A stretch of DNA of 64,000 nt from an uncultured Clostridia bacterium (GTDB lineage Bacteria > Bacillota > Clostridia > Oscillospirales > Acutalibacteraceae), in assembly GCA_937884995.1 (NCBI GenBank), contig CAKZZL010000012.1, positions 1 through 64,000 on the forward strand, in the 5' to 3' direction. Of this stretch, positions 49,750-58,061 are shown piece by piece. Within the stretch, counting starts at the first letter, position 1, and each line of letters opens with the position of its first letter. Under the pieces are notes generated by a model that did no database searches, was not told the origin of the DNA, and was given only the letters and a program-made list of their open reading frames with translations. A program made the translations under genes and the position numbers.

Positions 49750-51026
49750 TAAAGATACTTAAATACGGACAGGTTTCAAATGACGAAATATTTGCCAGAT
49801 TTGAACCTACATCAAGTGTTGAAGATATTGTCAGAGACATTATACAGAACGTGCGTGAAAACGGTGATTCAGCTCTTTTTGCCTATACTGAAAAGTTTGA
49901 CAAAGCTAAGCTCGACTCTCTTCAGGTCAGCCCTGAAGAAATCGATGCTGCAGTTGGATCAATTGAGCCTGACTTCATCAGAATCTTAAAAACCGCGGCA
50001 TCAAATATACGAAAATATCACGAAAATCAAAAAAGAGAAGGTTTCACAATTAAGGGTGAAGATGGTATTATCATGGGCCAGAAGGTCATTCCTGTTGACA
50101 GAGCCGGTCTTTATGTCCCGGGAGGAACTGCAGCTTATCCATCAACAGTCCTTATGGATGCAATCCCCGCTAAAATAGCAGGTTGTAAAGAAGTTGTAAT
50201 GGTTACACCTCCAAATGCATACGGCAGTGTAAACCCGGCAATACTTGTAGCTGCATTCGTAGCAGGCGTAGATAAAATATTCAAGGTCGGCGGAGCACAG
50301 GCAATAGCTGCTTTGGCATATGGAACAGAAACTGTTCCACGCGTTGACAAGATAGTAGGTCCCGGCAATGCCTTTGTCGCAGAAGCAAAGAAACAGGTAT
50401 TCGGACTTGTTTCAATTGATATGATTGCAGGGCCCAGCGAGATATTGATAATCTCAGACGATAAGATGGATCCAAAAGTCACGGCCGCTGATTTACTCAG
50501 CCAGGCAGAGCATGATAAAATGGCCTCGGCTGTTCTCATTACAGACTCAGAAGATTTTGCCACGGCTGTCAGCAAGCAACTTGAAATCCAGATACCCAAT
50601 CTTGACAGAGAAGAAATTGCAAGAGCCTCCATTGATAACAACGGTAAGATTATTATTGCCGATAACATAAATCAGGCGATTAAGATTTCAAATGAGATTG
50701 CTCCCGAGCATTTGGAACTTTGTGTAGATAATCCATTTGATTACCTTGACAAGATCCGCCATGCAGGTTCTGTCTTCCTTGGCAGGAACTGTCCGGAAGC
50801 ACTGGGTGACTATTACGCAGGCCCGAACCACACTCTTCCTACAAGCGGTACTGCCAAATTCTCCAGTCCCCTCTCTGTGGATGACTTTATAAAGAAAACA
50901 CAATTTACTTATTATACAAAAGATGCTCTGTCAAAAGTTGCAGATGACATTGCAGTATTTGCAAGAAAAGAAGGACTTACAGGGCACGCGAAAAGCGCTT
51001 TGGTACGCACAAAGGAGGATATATGA
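49746..51026 (+). CDS. hisD: Histidinol dehydrogenase
   Basis: This 426-residue enzyme oxidises histidinol to histidine with two NAD+. Family segments include 'VDRAGLYVPGG' near residue 119, 'GPGNAFVAEAKKQVFG', 'GPSEILII' and 'IAPEHLELC', with zinc-ligand regions in place. It overlaps hisZG and hisC by ATGA junctions, so translation is coupled throughout the operon. Confidence 0.95.
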   Translation: MIKILKYGQVSNDEIFARFEPTSSVEDIVRDIIQNVRENGDSALFAYTEKFDKAKLDSLQVSPEEIDAAVGSIEPDFIRILKTAASNIRKYHENQKREGFTIKGEDGIIMGQKVIPVDRAGLYVPGGTAAYPSTVLMDAIPAKIAGCKEVVMVTPPNAYGSVNPAILVAAFVAGVDKIFKVGGAQAIAALAYGTETVPRVDKIVGPGNAFVAEAKKQVFGLVSIDMIAGPSEILIISDDKMDPKVTAADLLSQAEHDKMASAVLITDSEDFATAVSKQLEIQIPNLDREEIARASIDNNGKIIIADNINQAIKISNEIAPEHLELCVDNPFDYLDKIRHAGSVFLGRNCPEALGDYYAGPNHTLPTSGTAKFSSPLSVDDFIKKTQFTYYTKDALSKVADDIAVFARKEGLTGHAKSALVRTKEDI

Positions 51027-52075
51027 GTAAATATCTTTCAGAAAAATATAGGTCCCTTACTGCCTACACTCCGGGAGAACAGCCTCAGGATCAGAAATAT
51101 GTAAAGCTGAACACAAATGAATCCCCTTTCCCTCCCTCGGCATATGCACAAAGGCTTGCACGCCGGGCAAGCGGAGATTTACAACTTTATTCCGACCCGG
51201 AATGCAAGGCACTTGTATCATTTGCTGCTGAGAAATTCGGCATTTCAAATGATCAAATAATCTTCACCAATGGCTCGGATGAGGTATTGAATTTTGCATT
51301 CATGGCTTTTTGTGATAAAAGCAGACCGGTCGTTTTCCCGCAAATAACATATGGCTTTTATAAAGTCTTTGCTCAGCTAAATAATCTGCCTTATGAAGAG
51401 ATTGCTTTGAATAATGACTTTACTATCAATGTCAATGATTACATAGGCATAGACAAAAACATTTTCATTGCAAATCCCAATGCACCGACCGGTATAGCTC
51501 TCTCACTTGAAGAAATTGAGAAAATAGTTTCTTCCAATCCCGGTAGGATTGTTGTAATTGACGAAGCTTATGTTGATTTTGGTGCTGAAAGCGCCGTTAA
51601 ACTTGTTGATAAATACGAAAATCTTCTGGTAACACAGACTTTTTCAAAATCCCGTTCTCTGGCAGGTGCGAGACTTGGTTTCGGTATTGCCTCAAAAGAG
51701 ATAATTGATGACCTGAAACTCATAAAATATTCAACTAATCCATATAACATTAACATGATGACCATGTATGCGGGCATAGGAGCACTTGCCGATGCAGAAT
51801 ATTTTGACAAGAATTGTAAAACGATAGAAGAGAACAGACAATTCACAACAGATAGGCTGGATGAGCTGGGCTTCATTGTTTTACCGTCAAAGGCAAACTT
51901 TATATTTGCAAAGAAAGATGGCCTTGACGGCGAAAAAATATATCTGGATCTCAAGGCACGTGGTGTTCTTGTACGTCACTTTGATTCCGATATAATAAAT
52001 GACTATATCCGCATTACAATCGGAAGCCGTGAACAAATGGAAATATTGATTAAGACTTTGGAGGAAATACTATGA
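51023..52075 (+). CDS. hisC: Histidinol-phosphate aminotransferase
   Basis: This 350-residue PLP enzyme is a class II aminotransferase: LNTNESPFPPS near residue 29, 'NPNAPTG' near 154, 'DEAYVDFG' and the PLP lysine in TFSKSRSLAGARLG near residue 209. It makes histidinol phosphate from imidazole-acetol phosphate. AAAGGAGG precedes the ATG inside the hisD end. Confidence 0.95.
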   Translation: MSKYLSEKYRSLTAYTPGEQPQDQKYVKLNTNESPFPPSAYAQRLARRASGDLQLYSDPECKALVSFAAEKFGISNDQIIFTNGSDEVLNFAFMAFCDKSRPVVFPQITYGFYKVFAQLNNLPYEEIALNNDFTINVNDYIGIDKNIFIANPNAPTGIALSLEEIEKIVSSNPGRIVVIDEAYVDFGAESAVKLVDKYENLLVTQTFSKSRSLAGARLGFGIASKEIIDDLKLIKYSTNPYNINMMTMYAGIGALADAEYFDKNCKTIEENRQFTTDRLDELGFIVLPSKANFIFAKKDGLDGEKIYLDLKARGVLVRHFDSDIINDYIRITIGSREQMEILIKTLEEIL

Positions 52076-52659
52076 GATCTGCAGAAATAAAAAGGACAAC
52101 TGCCGAAACTGATATATATATTTCCCTGAATCTGGACGGAAGCGGCAAGAGTGAAATCAATTCCGGCGTGGGATTTCTTGACCATATGCTGACTTTATTT
52201 GCATCTCATGGTCGCTTTGACCTTATTGTGAAATGCAAGGGTGATACATATGTGGATTTCCACCACACAACTGAAGATATAGGCATATCTTTAGGAAAAG
52301 CTTTCTATGATGCACTCGGGGATAAAAAAGGCATCCATCGTTACGGTGATTGCTTCCTTCCAATGGATGAAACTCTAATCCTGTCAGCTGTTGATTTCTC
52401 CGGAAGAGACTTTCTTGAATTCGGATTAAAGATACCGACGCAAAAGGTCGGTGAATTTGATACTGAACTTGTTGAAGAATTCTGGCTTGGATTTGTTCGT
52501 CAGGCACAGTGTTCACTTCACATCCGCCAGCTCAGCGGTAAAAATTCGCATCATATTATTGAAGGTGCATTTAAGTCCGTGGCAAGAAGCCTTCGCATGG
52601 CCGTTTCAATAGATGAAGATTTTGCAAACGAAATTCCATCAACTAAAGGAGTCTTATAA
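52072..52659 (+). CDS. hisB: Imidazoleglycerol-phosphate dehydratase
   Basis: This 195-residue monofunctional IGPD has the Mn-binding HHTTEDIGI near residue 63 and the matching 'FKSVARSLRMA' with HHIIEGAF ahead of it near 163. GVGFLDHMLTLFASHGRFD marks the first half. There is no phosphatase domain, unlike the bifunctional enterobacterial HisB, so histidinol-phosphate phosphatase must be supplied elsewhere. GGAGG precedes the ATG. Confidence 0.95.
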   Translation: MRSAEIKRTTAETDIYISLNLDGSGKSEINSGVGFLDHMLTLFASHGRFDLIVKCKGDTYVDFHHTTEDIGISLGKAFYDALGDKKGIHRYGDCFLPMDETLILSAVDFSGRDFLEFGLKIPTQKVGEFDTELVEEFWLGFVRQAQCSLHIRQLSGKNSHHIIEGAFKSVARSLRMAVSIDEDFANEIPSTKGVL

Positions 52660-53285
52660 TGATAGCCATAATTGATTACGGAGTCGGCAATCTTTTTTCT
52701 CTTAAAAGTTCATTTGCTTTAATAGGTCAGGATGCTCTGGTAACCGGTGAGAAATCATTGATTGAAAAAGCAGACAAGATTATACTTCCCGGTGTAGGCG
52801 CATTTGAGGATGCAGCCAAAAAACTTCACTCAAGCGGACTTGATGATTGTGTAAGAGAGCAAGTAGGCAAGGGTAAGTATCTTATGGGCATATGTCTCGG
52901 CATGCAGCTTCTCTTTGATAAAAGCTATGAGTACGGTGAACACGAAGGTCTCTCTCTTATCACGGGAGAAATACGTCCGATCTCCGATGTTATAGATTTT
53001 GAACTTAAAATCCCTCATATGGGCTGGAATGCACTGAATTTCAATAATGGCAAGCATCCCCTTTTCAAGTATATAAATGAAGGAGATTGCGTGTATTTTG
53101 TGCATTCATTTTATGCCTGCAAATGTGAGGACAGCATCATTGCCACTGCCGATTACAGCTACCCCCTGACAGCAGCAGTTGCAAAAGATAATGTTATTGG
53201 ATGTCAGTTCCATCCCGAAAAGAGCGGTGATATCGGGCTGAAAATCTTAAAGTCATTTTGTGAGATGGAGGATTTCCAATGCTGA
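52659..53285 (+). CDS. hisH: Imidazole glycerol phosphate synthase, glutamine amidotransferase subunit
   Basis: This 208-residue class I glutaminase has the nucleophile in GICLGMQLL (Cys near 78) and the His-Glu pair in FHPEKSG near the end, with the oxyanion segment VGNLFSL at the start. It supplies ammonia to HisF. It overlaps hisB by one base and hisA by seven. Confidence 0.95.
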   Translation: MIAIIDYGVGNLFSLKSSFALIGQDALVTGEKSLIEKADKIILPGVGAFEDAAKKLHSSGLDDCVREQVGKGKYLMGICLGMQLLFDKSYEYGEHEGLSLITGEIRPISDVIDFELKIPHMGWNALNFNNGKHPLFKYINEGDCVYFVHSFYACKCEDSIIATADYSYPLTAAVAKDNVIGCQFHPEKSGDIGLKILKSFCEMEDFQC

Positions 53286-53992
53286 TTTTCCCGGCCATTG
53301 ATTTATATGAAGGACAGGCTGTCCGTCTGTATAAGGGCGACTATAACAAAAAAACAATATATAACTCGGATCCCTTGGAGGTAGCAAATGATTTTGTAAA
53401 ATGCGGTGCAGGATACATTCATCTTGTTGACCTTGAGGGTGCAAAGAATGCAACGACCCCGAATTTTGACATTGTAAAAAGGATAAAGGAAGAAACCGGT
53501 CTCTTTTGTGAGATAGGCGGTGGTATCCGTAATATAGATACCGTTAAAAAATATATCAATGCAGGCATCGACCGTGTCATTCTCGGAACAGCTGCCGTCA
53601 CGGATCCTGATTTCTTAAAGCAGGCACTTAGACTTTATCCGGACAAGATAGCTGTCGGTGTGGATATAAAAGATGAATATGTTGCAATAAAAGGATGGAC
53701 CGAGAAATCCGATGAAAAGGCATATGATTTTTGTAAGCAAATGCAGGATATGGGTGTAAAAAACATCATCTGCACAGACATATCAAAAGACGGTGCCATG
53801 CAAGGTACAAACCGCAGTCTGTATATGAATCTTGCTGAAAAATTCAGTTTGGAAATCACAGCTTCCGGCGGTGTAAGTAGCATTGATGATATTAAGGCAT
53901 TAAAAGAAATGAAACTGTATGCAGCAATCGTAGGTAAAGCATACTACATAGGCGACATCTCCCTTAAGGATGCTATTGAGGTGGCTCAATGA
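53279..53992 (+). CDS. hisA: ProFAR isomerase
   Basis: The 237-residue beta-alpha barrel starts MLIFPAIDLYEGQAVRLYKGD, with the catalytic Asp in AIDLYEG and the second Asp in CTDISKDGAMQG; GGGIRN and 'ASGGVSSIDD' are the phosphate-binding loops. It converts ProFAR to PRFAR. GGAGG lies before the ATG inside hisH. Confidence 0.95.
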   Translation: MLIFPAIDLYEGQAVRLYKGDYNKKTIYNSDPLEVANDFVKCGAGYIHLVDLEGAKNATTPNFDIVKRIKEETGLFCEIGGGIRNIDTVKKYINAGIDRVILGTAAVTDPDFLKQALRLYPDKIAVGVDIKDEYVAIKGWTEKSDEKAYDFCKQMQDMGVKNIICTDISKDGAMQGTNRSLYMNLAEKFSLEITASGGVSSIDDIKALKEMKLYAAIVGKAYYIGDISLKDAIEVAQ

Positions 53993-54747
53993 TAACGAAA
54001 AGAATTATTCCCTGTCTCGATGTAAGAGACGGTAAAGTTGTAAAAGGTGTGAATTTTGAATCTCTGAGAGAGGTGGACTCTCCTGTTGATTTGGCAAAAT
54101 ACTACAGTGCAAACGGCGCAGATGAACTTGTCTTTTATGATATAACTGCTTCATCTGACGGCAGAAAGATTTTTACCGATATACTTTGTGAAACAGCAAA
54201 GAATGTTTTTATTCCGATGACTGTCGGCGGCGGCATTAACAGTGTAAATGACTTTGAACGTGTCCTGAATTGCGGTGCCGACAAAGTGAGTGTTAACTCA
54301 GGAGCTATAAGAAATCCGAATCTCGTATCGGAAGCCGCCAAACTTTACGGAGATCAATGCGTAGTTCTCTCTGTTGATATAAAGCGTGTAGACGGAGTAT
54401 TCAGAGTCTTTGCAAAAGGCGGCAGAGAAAACACAGGCATGGAAGCCATAGAATGGATTAAACGCTGTGTAGGAAACGGTGCAGGAGAGGTAGTTGTAAA
54501 CTCTATTGACACAGATGGTGTAAAAAACGGATTCGATCTTGAGATGCTGGATGCTGTTTGCAATGCAGTATCTGTTCCGGTTATAGCCTCAGGCGGTGCC
54601 GGTGATATATCCGACTTCATAGACTTATTTACAAAGCTTCCAAAAGTCGATGCCGGTCTCGCCGCTTCTATCTTCCATTTCGAAGAGGTAAAGATAAAAG
54701 ATTTAAAAAAAGAAATGAAAAAATATAATATTCCGGTCAGAATGTGA
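53989..54747 (+). CDS. hisF: Imidazole glycerol phosphate synthase, cyclase subunit
   Basis: This 252-residue barrel is HisF: 'RIIPCLDVRDGKVVKGVNF' with Asp11 and 'NSIDTDGVKNGFD' with the second catalytic Asp near 131; GGGINS and GGAGDI loops bind phosphate. With HisH it makes imidazoleglycerol phosphate and AICAR. The ATG overlaps the hisA end. Confidence 0.96.
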   Translation: MITKRIIPCLDVRDGKVVKGVNFESLREVDSPVDLAKYYSANGADELVFYDITASSDGRKIFTDILCETAKNVFIPMTVGGGINSVNDFERVLNCGADKVSVNSGAIRNPNLVSEAAKLYGDQCVVLSVDIKRVDGVFRVFAKGGRENTGMEAIEWIKRCVGNGAGEVVVNSIDTDGVKNGFDLEMLDAVCNAVSVPVIASGGAGDISDFIDLFTKLPKVDAGLAASIFHFEEVKIKDLKKEMKKYNIPVRM

Positions 54748-54757
54748 GGTAAAAAAG

Positions 54758-55405
54758 ATGATAAAGATTGAGGAATTAAAATTTAACGATCAAGGACTTA
54801 TCCCAGCAATAGTAATTGATGCCGTAAGCAATAAAGTCCTTATGCTGGCATATATGAACAAAGAAAGTTTATCAATATCCATAGAAAAGAAACTTACATG
54901 TTTCTGGAGCCGTTCAAGAAATGCGCTATGGCTCAAGGGAGAAACGAGCGGCAATTATCAGCACATTCTCGCCATAAAGACCGATTGCGATAAAGATACT
55001 TTGCTTATATATGTAAAAGCTGACGGTCCTGCATGTCACCTTGGAACAAATTCATGTTTTGAGTATCCGATATATGAAGATGAAGGATTTAAGGATTTTT
55101 CATATCACGGACTCTATGAACTCATTGAGGGCAGAAAAACAAATGTCAAAGAAGGCTCGTATACAAGCTACCTTTTTGACAAAGGCCTTGATAAAATCCT
55201 AAAAAAGGTCGGTGAAGAATCGACAGAAGTCATCATTGCAGCAAAAGCAGAAGATAAAAAAGAAACCATATATGAGATTGCTGACCTTGCATACCATGTT
55301 ATGGTTTTGATGATTGAGGCGGGAATAAGCCTCGATGATATTTATTATGAGCTGGCATCCAGACATGTAATAGATAAAAAAGTAAAACAGGAGAAAATGA
55401 CCTGA
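54758..55405 (+). CDS. hisI: Bifunctional PRA-CH / PRA-PH
   Basis: The 215-residue HisIE protein has a cyclohydrolase half (1 to about 110; 'VLMLAYMNKESL', 'CFWSRSRNALWLKGETSGN', DCDKDTLL and Cys pair of the zinc site ACHLGTNSC) and a pyrophosphohydrolase half (about 120-215; 'LKKVGEESTEVIIAAK'). It does steps two and three of the pathway. It starts ten bases after hisF and ends the operon before a terminator. Confidence 0.95.
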   Translation: MIKIEELKFNDQGLIPAIVIDAVSNKVLMLAYMNKESLSISIEKKLTCFWSRSRNALWLKGETSGNYQHILAIKTDCDKDTLLIYVKADGPACHLGTNSCFEYPIYEDEGFKDFSYHGLYELIEGRKTNVKEGSYTSYLFDKGLDKILKKVGEESTEVIIAAKAEDKKETIYEIADLAYHVMVLMIEAGISLDDIYYELASRHVIDKKVKQEKMT

Positions 55406-55437
55406 TTTAGATAAAAAATTACCGGATAGAAACAAGA

Positions 55438-55470
55438 AAGGCGATGCTGTGAAGCATCGCCCGTTTCATT
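55438..55470. terminator. Terminator between the his operon and hpf
   Basis: GGCGATGCT-GTGA-AGCATCGCC (55440-55461) is a perfect 9-bp stem. Weak T-rich tails lie on both sides (CGTTTCATT on the plus strand, TTTCTTGTTTC on the minus strand), so it may serve both converging transcripts. Confidence 0.75.
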
Positions 55471-55476
55471 ATTCTT

Positions 55477-56004
55477 TTATTCGAATTCCGGCTCCATAAG
55501 TCCGTAGCCTCCGTCTTTTCTACGATAAACTACGCATATGTCATTTGTTTCCGAATTCCTGAACATATAGAACTGATGTCCCAGCATGTTCATTTGCAGA
55601 ATAGCCTCTTCAACTGACTCCGGTTTCATACTTACTGTTTTTGATCTTACTATATCAAAATCAGTTTCTTCTTCCTCAATTCCGCTTGCAAGAACTTCAT
55701 CAAAAGAAACATCACGGAGTTTCTTTTCAAGACGAGTCTTATTCTTGCGAATTTGACGAATCAGGGAATCAACACACTTATCCAGTGCTTCTTCTAAATC
55801 ATCACTGCGCTCTTCAGCTCTGAAAATCATGTTTTTGCGTGAAAGTGTAATTTCACAGCTTTTAATATTCTTTTCTACTGATGCGGTGATTTTAGCCGTT
55901 GCGTCAGGTCCGAAAAACTTCTCAACTTTCTTGAGTTTTTCTTCTGCTCTTGTTTTGAAACTTTCTCTCGGCGTACATTTACGTCCTATAATCTTAATGT
56001 TCAC
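55477..56004 (-). CDS. hpf: Ribosome hibernation-promoting factor, long form
   Basis: The 175-residue protein has an S30AE domain (1 to about 100; 'KIIGRKCTPRESFKTRAEEKLKKVEKFFGPDA' spans the start) and the C-terminal dimerisation domain (about 115-175; SVEEAILQMNMLGHQFYMFRNS, ending RRKDGGYGLMEPE). It binds idle 30S subunits and joins ribosomes as 100S dimers. AAAGGAGA precedes the ATG. An extended -10 promoter lies about 50 bases upstream. Confidence 0.93.
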   Translation of the reverse strand: MNIKIIGRKCTPRESFKTRAEEKLKKVEKFFGPDATAKITASVEKNIKSCEITLSRKNMIFRAEERSDDLEEALDKCVDSLIRQIRKNKTRLEKKLRDVSFDEVLASGIEEEETDFDIVRSKTVSMKPESVEEAILQMNMLGHQFYMFRNSETNDICVVYRRKDGGYGLMEPEFE

Positions 56005-56051
56005 AACGACATCTCCTTTGTCTAACTATTGAACCTTTAAGGTCCAACTAA

Positions 56052-56057
56052 ATTATA
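56052..56057 (-). promoter_or_regulatory. -10 element of the hpf promoter
   Basis: TGCTATAAT on the minus strand is an extended -10 element about 50 bases before the hpf start; the -35 region is weak. Confidence 0.5.
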
Positions 56058-56107
56058 GCATAATCACCTATAGAAATAAAGTGGTTTTGTGTTTTTTTAT
56101 TGATTTT

Positions 56108-56950
56108 TTACAAAATCTTAACAGAATGTCGTGTGACATGACAACCAACATTGACTGCCACAGGAAGCCCGGCTATATGTGTACTTCCCTTTTCTATATT
56201 CACCGCAAGTGCAGTCACATTTCCTCCGAATCCCTGAGGTCCTATACCGGTTTCATTTACTTTTTTAAGAATTTCTTCCTCAAGTTTTGCATAATCCTCG
56301 TCCTGGTTTCTTTCGCTTATGGGCCTGCATAATGCCTTCTTTGCAAGAATTGCGGAAAGTTCAAAATCTCCGCCGATTCCGATTCCTAGCACTATCGGAG
56401 GACACGGATTTCCACCTGCCTCTTTCACTACATCAAGGACAAAGTCAATGATATCATCCTTGCCGGCTGATGGTGTAAACATTTTAATTTTACTCATATT
56501 TTCACTGCCGAAGCCTTTTGGCGAGACAATAAGCTTAATTTTATCGCCGGCAACTATTCTGGTATGTATCACAGCAGGAGTGTTGTCATTTGTATTGATC
56601 CTTGTCAATGGATCCGACACTATTGATTTTCTTAAAAGTCCTTCCGTGTATGCCTGACGGACCCCTTCATTTATTGCATCCTCAAAGTTTCCGTCTACTA
56701 TATGAAGATCTTGCCCAACTTCCGCAAATACCACTACCATACCCGTATCCTGACATATGGGTATGTTCATGTCGTGTGCAGCATCCAGATTTCTTGCTAT
56801 ATCGCTCATAATGCTCCTGGGAAGTTCATCACTTTCCAGATCTTTCGCATTTCGTATAACTTTTTCAAGATCACAAGGAAGCTCTTTGTTAGCAGATATG
56901 CACATTTCCTTAATTGCTTCCTTTATGGCCATGACGCTTATTTCTCTCAT
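56108..56950 (-). CDS. fumA: Fumarate hydratase class I, alpha subunit
   Basis: The 280-residue protein is the 4Fe-4S alpha subunit of two-subunit class I fumarase/tartrate dehydratase: cluster cysteines in 'IPICQDTGM' (near 58), 'GNPCPPIVLG' and 'VGCHVTRHS' at the end, with substrate residues in KGFGSENMS. ATG 56950 is chosen for AGGAG seven bases upstream. The beta subunit gene is absent on either side, which is unusual because the pair is normally adjacent. Together with the Frd module it would allow a reductive malate-fumarate-succinate branch. Confidence 0.88.
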   Translation of the reverse strand: MREISVMAIKEAIKEMCISANKELPCDLEKVIRNAKDLESDELPRSIMSDIARNLDAAHDMNIPICQDTGMVVVFAEVGQDLHIVDGNFEDAINEGVRQAYTEGLLRKSIVSDPLTRINTNDNTPAVIHTRIVAGDKIKLIVSPKGFGSENMSKIKMFTPSAGKDDIIDFVLDVVKEAGGNPCPPIVLGIGIGGDFELSAILAKKALCRPISERNQDEDYAKLEEEILKKVNETGIGPQGFGGNVTALAVNIEKGSTHIAGLPVAVNVGCHVTRHSVKIL

Positions 56951-57006
56951 TTTTATACTCCTGTAAATCAAAAGGCAGTATCTATAACTGCCTTATACAT
57001 GTTTAA

Positions 57007-57303
57007 TTACTCGCCGGGTGTAATATCGTAGAAAACCTTTTCTCCGGGCATTACATATCCCAGTTTATCTCTTGCAACCTGCTCAATATAATCTCTTTTG
57101 TCCTCAGCTTCCAATATAGCCTGAAGACGTTCATTTTGCTTTTCTTTCTCATCCAGTCTTTCTTCTGTTTCTTTCAGAACCTGCTTTCGTTCTTTGATTT
57201 CAATTCTCGTGCTTATTGTTGTAATTATAAAATATCCTGCCATAAGTATTGCAACAAGCACGATAATAAAGCTCACTTTTCTTCTTGGCTTTTTCTTCTC
57301 CAC
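57007..57303 (-). CDS. Septum formation initiator (DivIC/FtsL-like)
   Basis: The 98-residue protein has a basic N-terminus, one membrane helix (about 11-30), a coiled coil (about 33-68) and the DivIC tail with 'DYIEQVARDKLGYVMPGE'. DivIC joins FtsL and DivIB in the divisome. It is 30 bases downstream of the hemolysin III gene and has GGAGG upstream. Assignment as DivIC rather than FtsL rests on the C-terminal motif. Confidence 0.85.
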   Translation of the reverse strand: MEKKKPRRKVSFIIVLVAILMAGYFIITTISTRIEIKERKQVLKETEERLDEKEKQNERLQAILEAEDKRDYIEQVARDKLGYVMPGEKVFYDITPGE

Positions 57304-57332
57304 AATATCCGCCTCCTATATACAATACCTTT

Positions 57333-58004
57333 TTATTTGTATACATATAAAAGAACTGCAAAAAAGTGCATGATGCTTGCAATTACTATACAAAAATGGA
57401 ATATGCAATGCATGTATTTTTTCTTTGCTCCTATTCCGAAAAGTATGGAGCCTATAGTATATATTATTCCGCCGCCGAGTAAAAGCACGAAGCCGTGAAC
57501 TCCTAAAATCTCGAATAAGTAACGAATCAAGAATATAACCATCCAGCCTTCAATCATGCAAAGTGTCATCTGAATCGGTCTTGTTTTTTGAAAGTTTACG
57601 TATATCATCACAATCGACCCTGCTGTGCAAAGCCAAGCCACGCCGAAAAGCAGCCAGCCCCAAAAAGGATGCTCAGGTCTTATAGCACAAAGCGAAAAAG
57701 GTGTAATTGTTCCCGATATAAAGACAAAAACCATTGTATGGTCTACAAGTCTCATAGCCTTTTTGCCGTTATGCTCATGAAGCGCATGATAAACTGCAGA
57801 ACATGCGTACATTCCGATCATTGTTCCGCCGTATATTACCGCTGTTATTATATACCAAACATTTCTGCACATAATTGCTTTTATGAGCAAAATAATGGTC
57901 ATAATTATGGCAAATCCGCCACCGACCATGTGCGATATTGAATTAATCCATTCTTCTTTTCTTGTATATGTTACAAACTTGACTTTGTCTAAGTAGTCAG
58001 CCAA
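57333..58004 (-). CDS. Hemolysin III / PAQR-type membrane protein
   Basis: The 223-residue protein has seven membrane helices and the family's metal-ligand residues: 'EEWINSISHMVGG' near 17, SAVYHALHEH near 70, and a later HxxxH-like 'HCIFHFCIVIASIMHF' near 195. Related PAQR proteins are zinc-dependent hydrolases of lipids; haemolysis is not implied. GGAAGTAAG precedes the ATG. Confidence 0.88.
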   Translation of the reverse strand: MADYLDKVKFVTYTRKEEWINSISHMVGGGFAIIMTIILLIKAIMCRNVWYIITAVIYGGTMIGMYACSAVYHALHEHNGKKAMRLVDHTMVFVFISGTITPFSLCAIRPEHPFWGWLLFGVAWLCTAGSIVMIYVNFQKTRPIQMTLCMIEGWMVIFLIRYLFEILGVHGFVLLLGGGIIYTIGSILFGIGAKKKYMHCIFHFCIVIASIMHFFAVLLYVYK

Positions 58005-58061
58005 TTGACTTACTTCCTTTCGTTTTAATTCCTATTCTATCCCAAACTAAAACAAAACTTA

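Noticed and set aside
57333..58004. Hemolysin III gene as a virulence factor
   Set aside because: The family is widespread PAQR-type membrane protein; haemolysis is not supported by the sequence.
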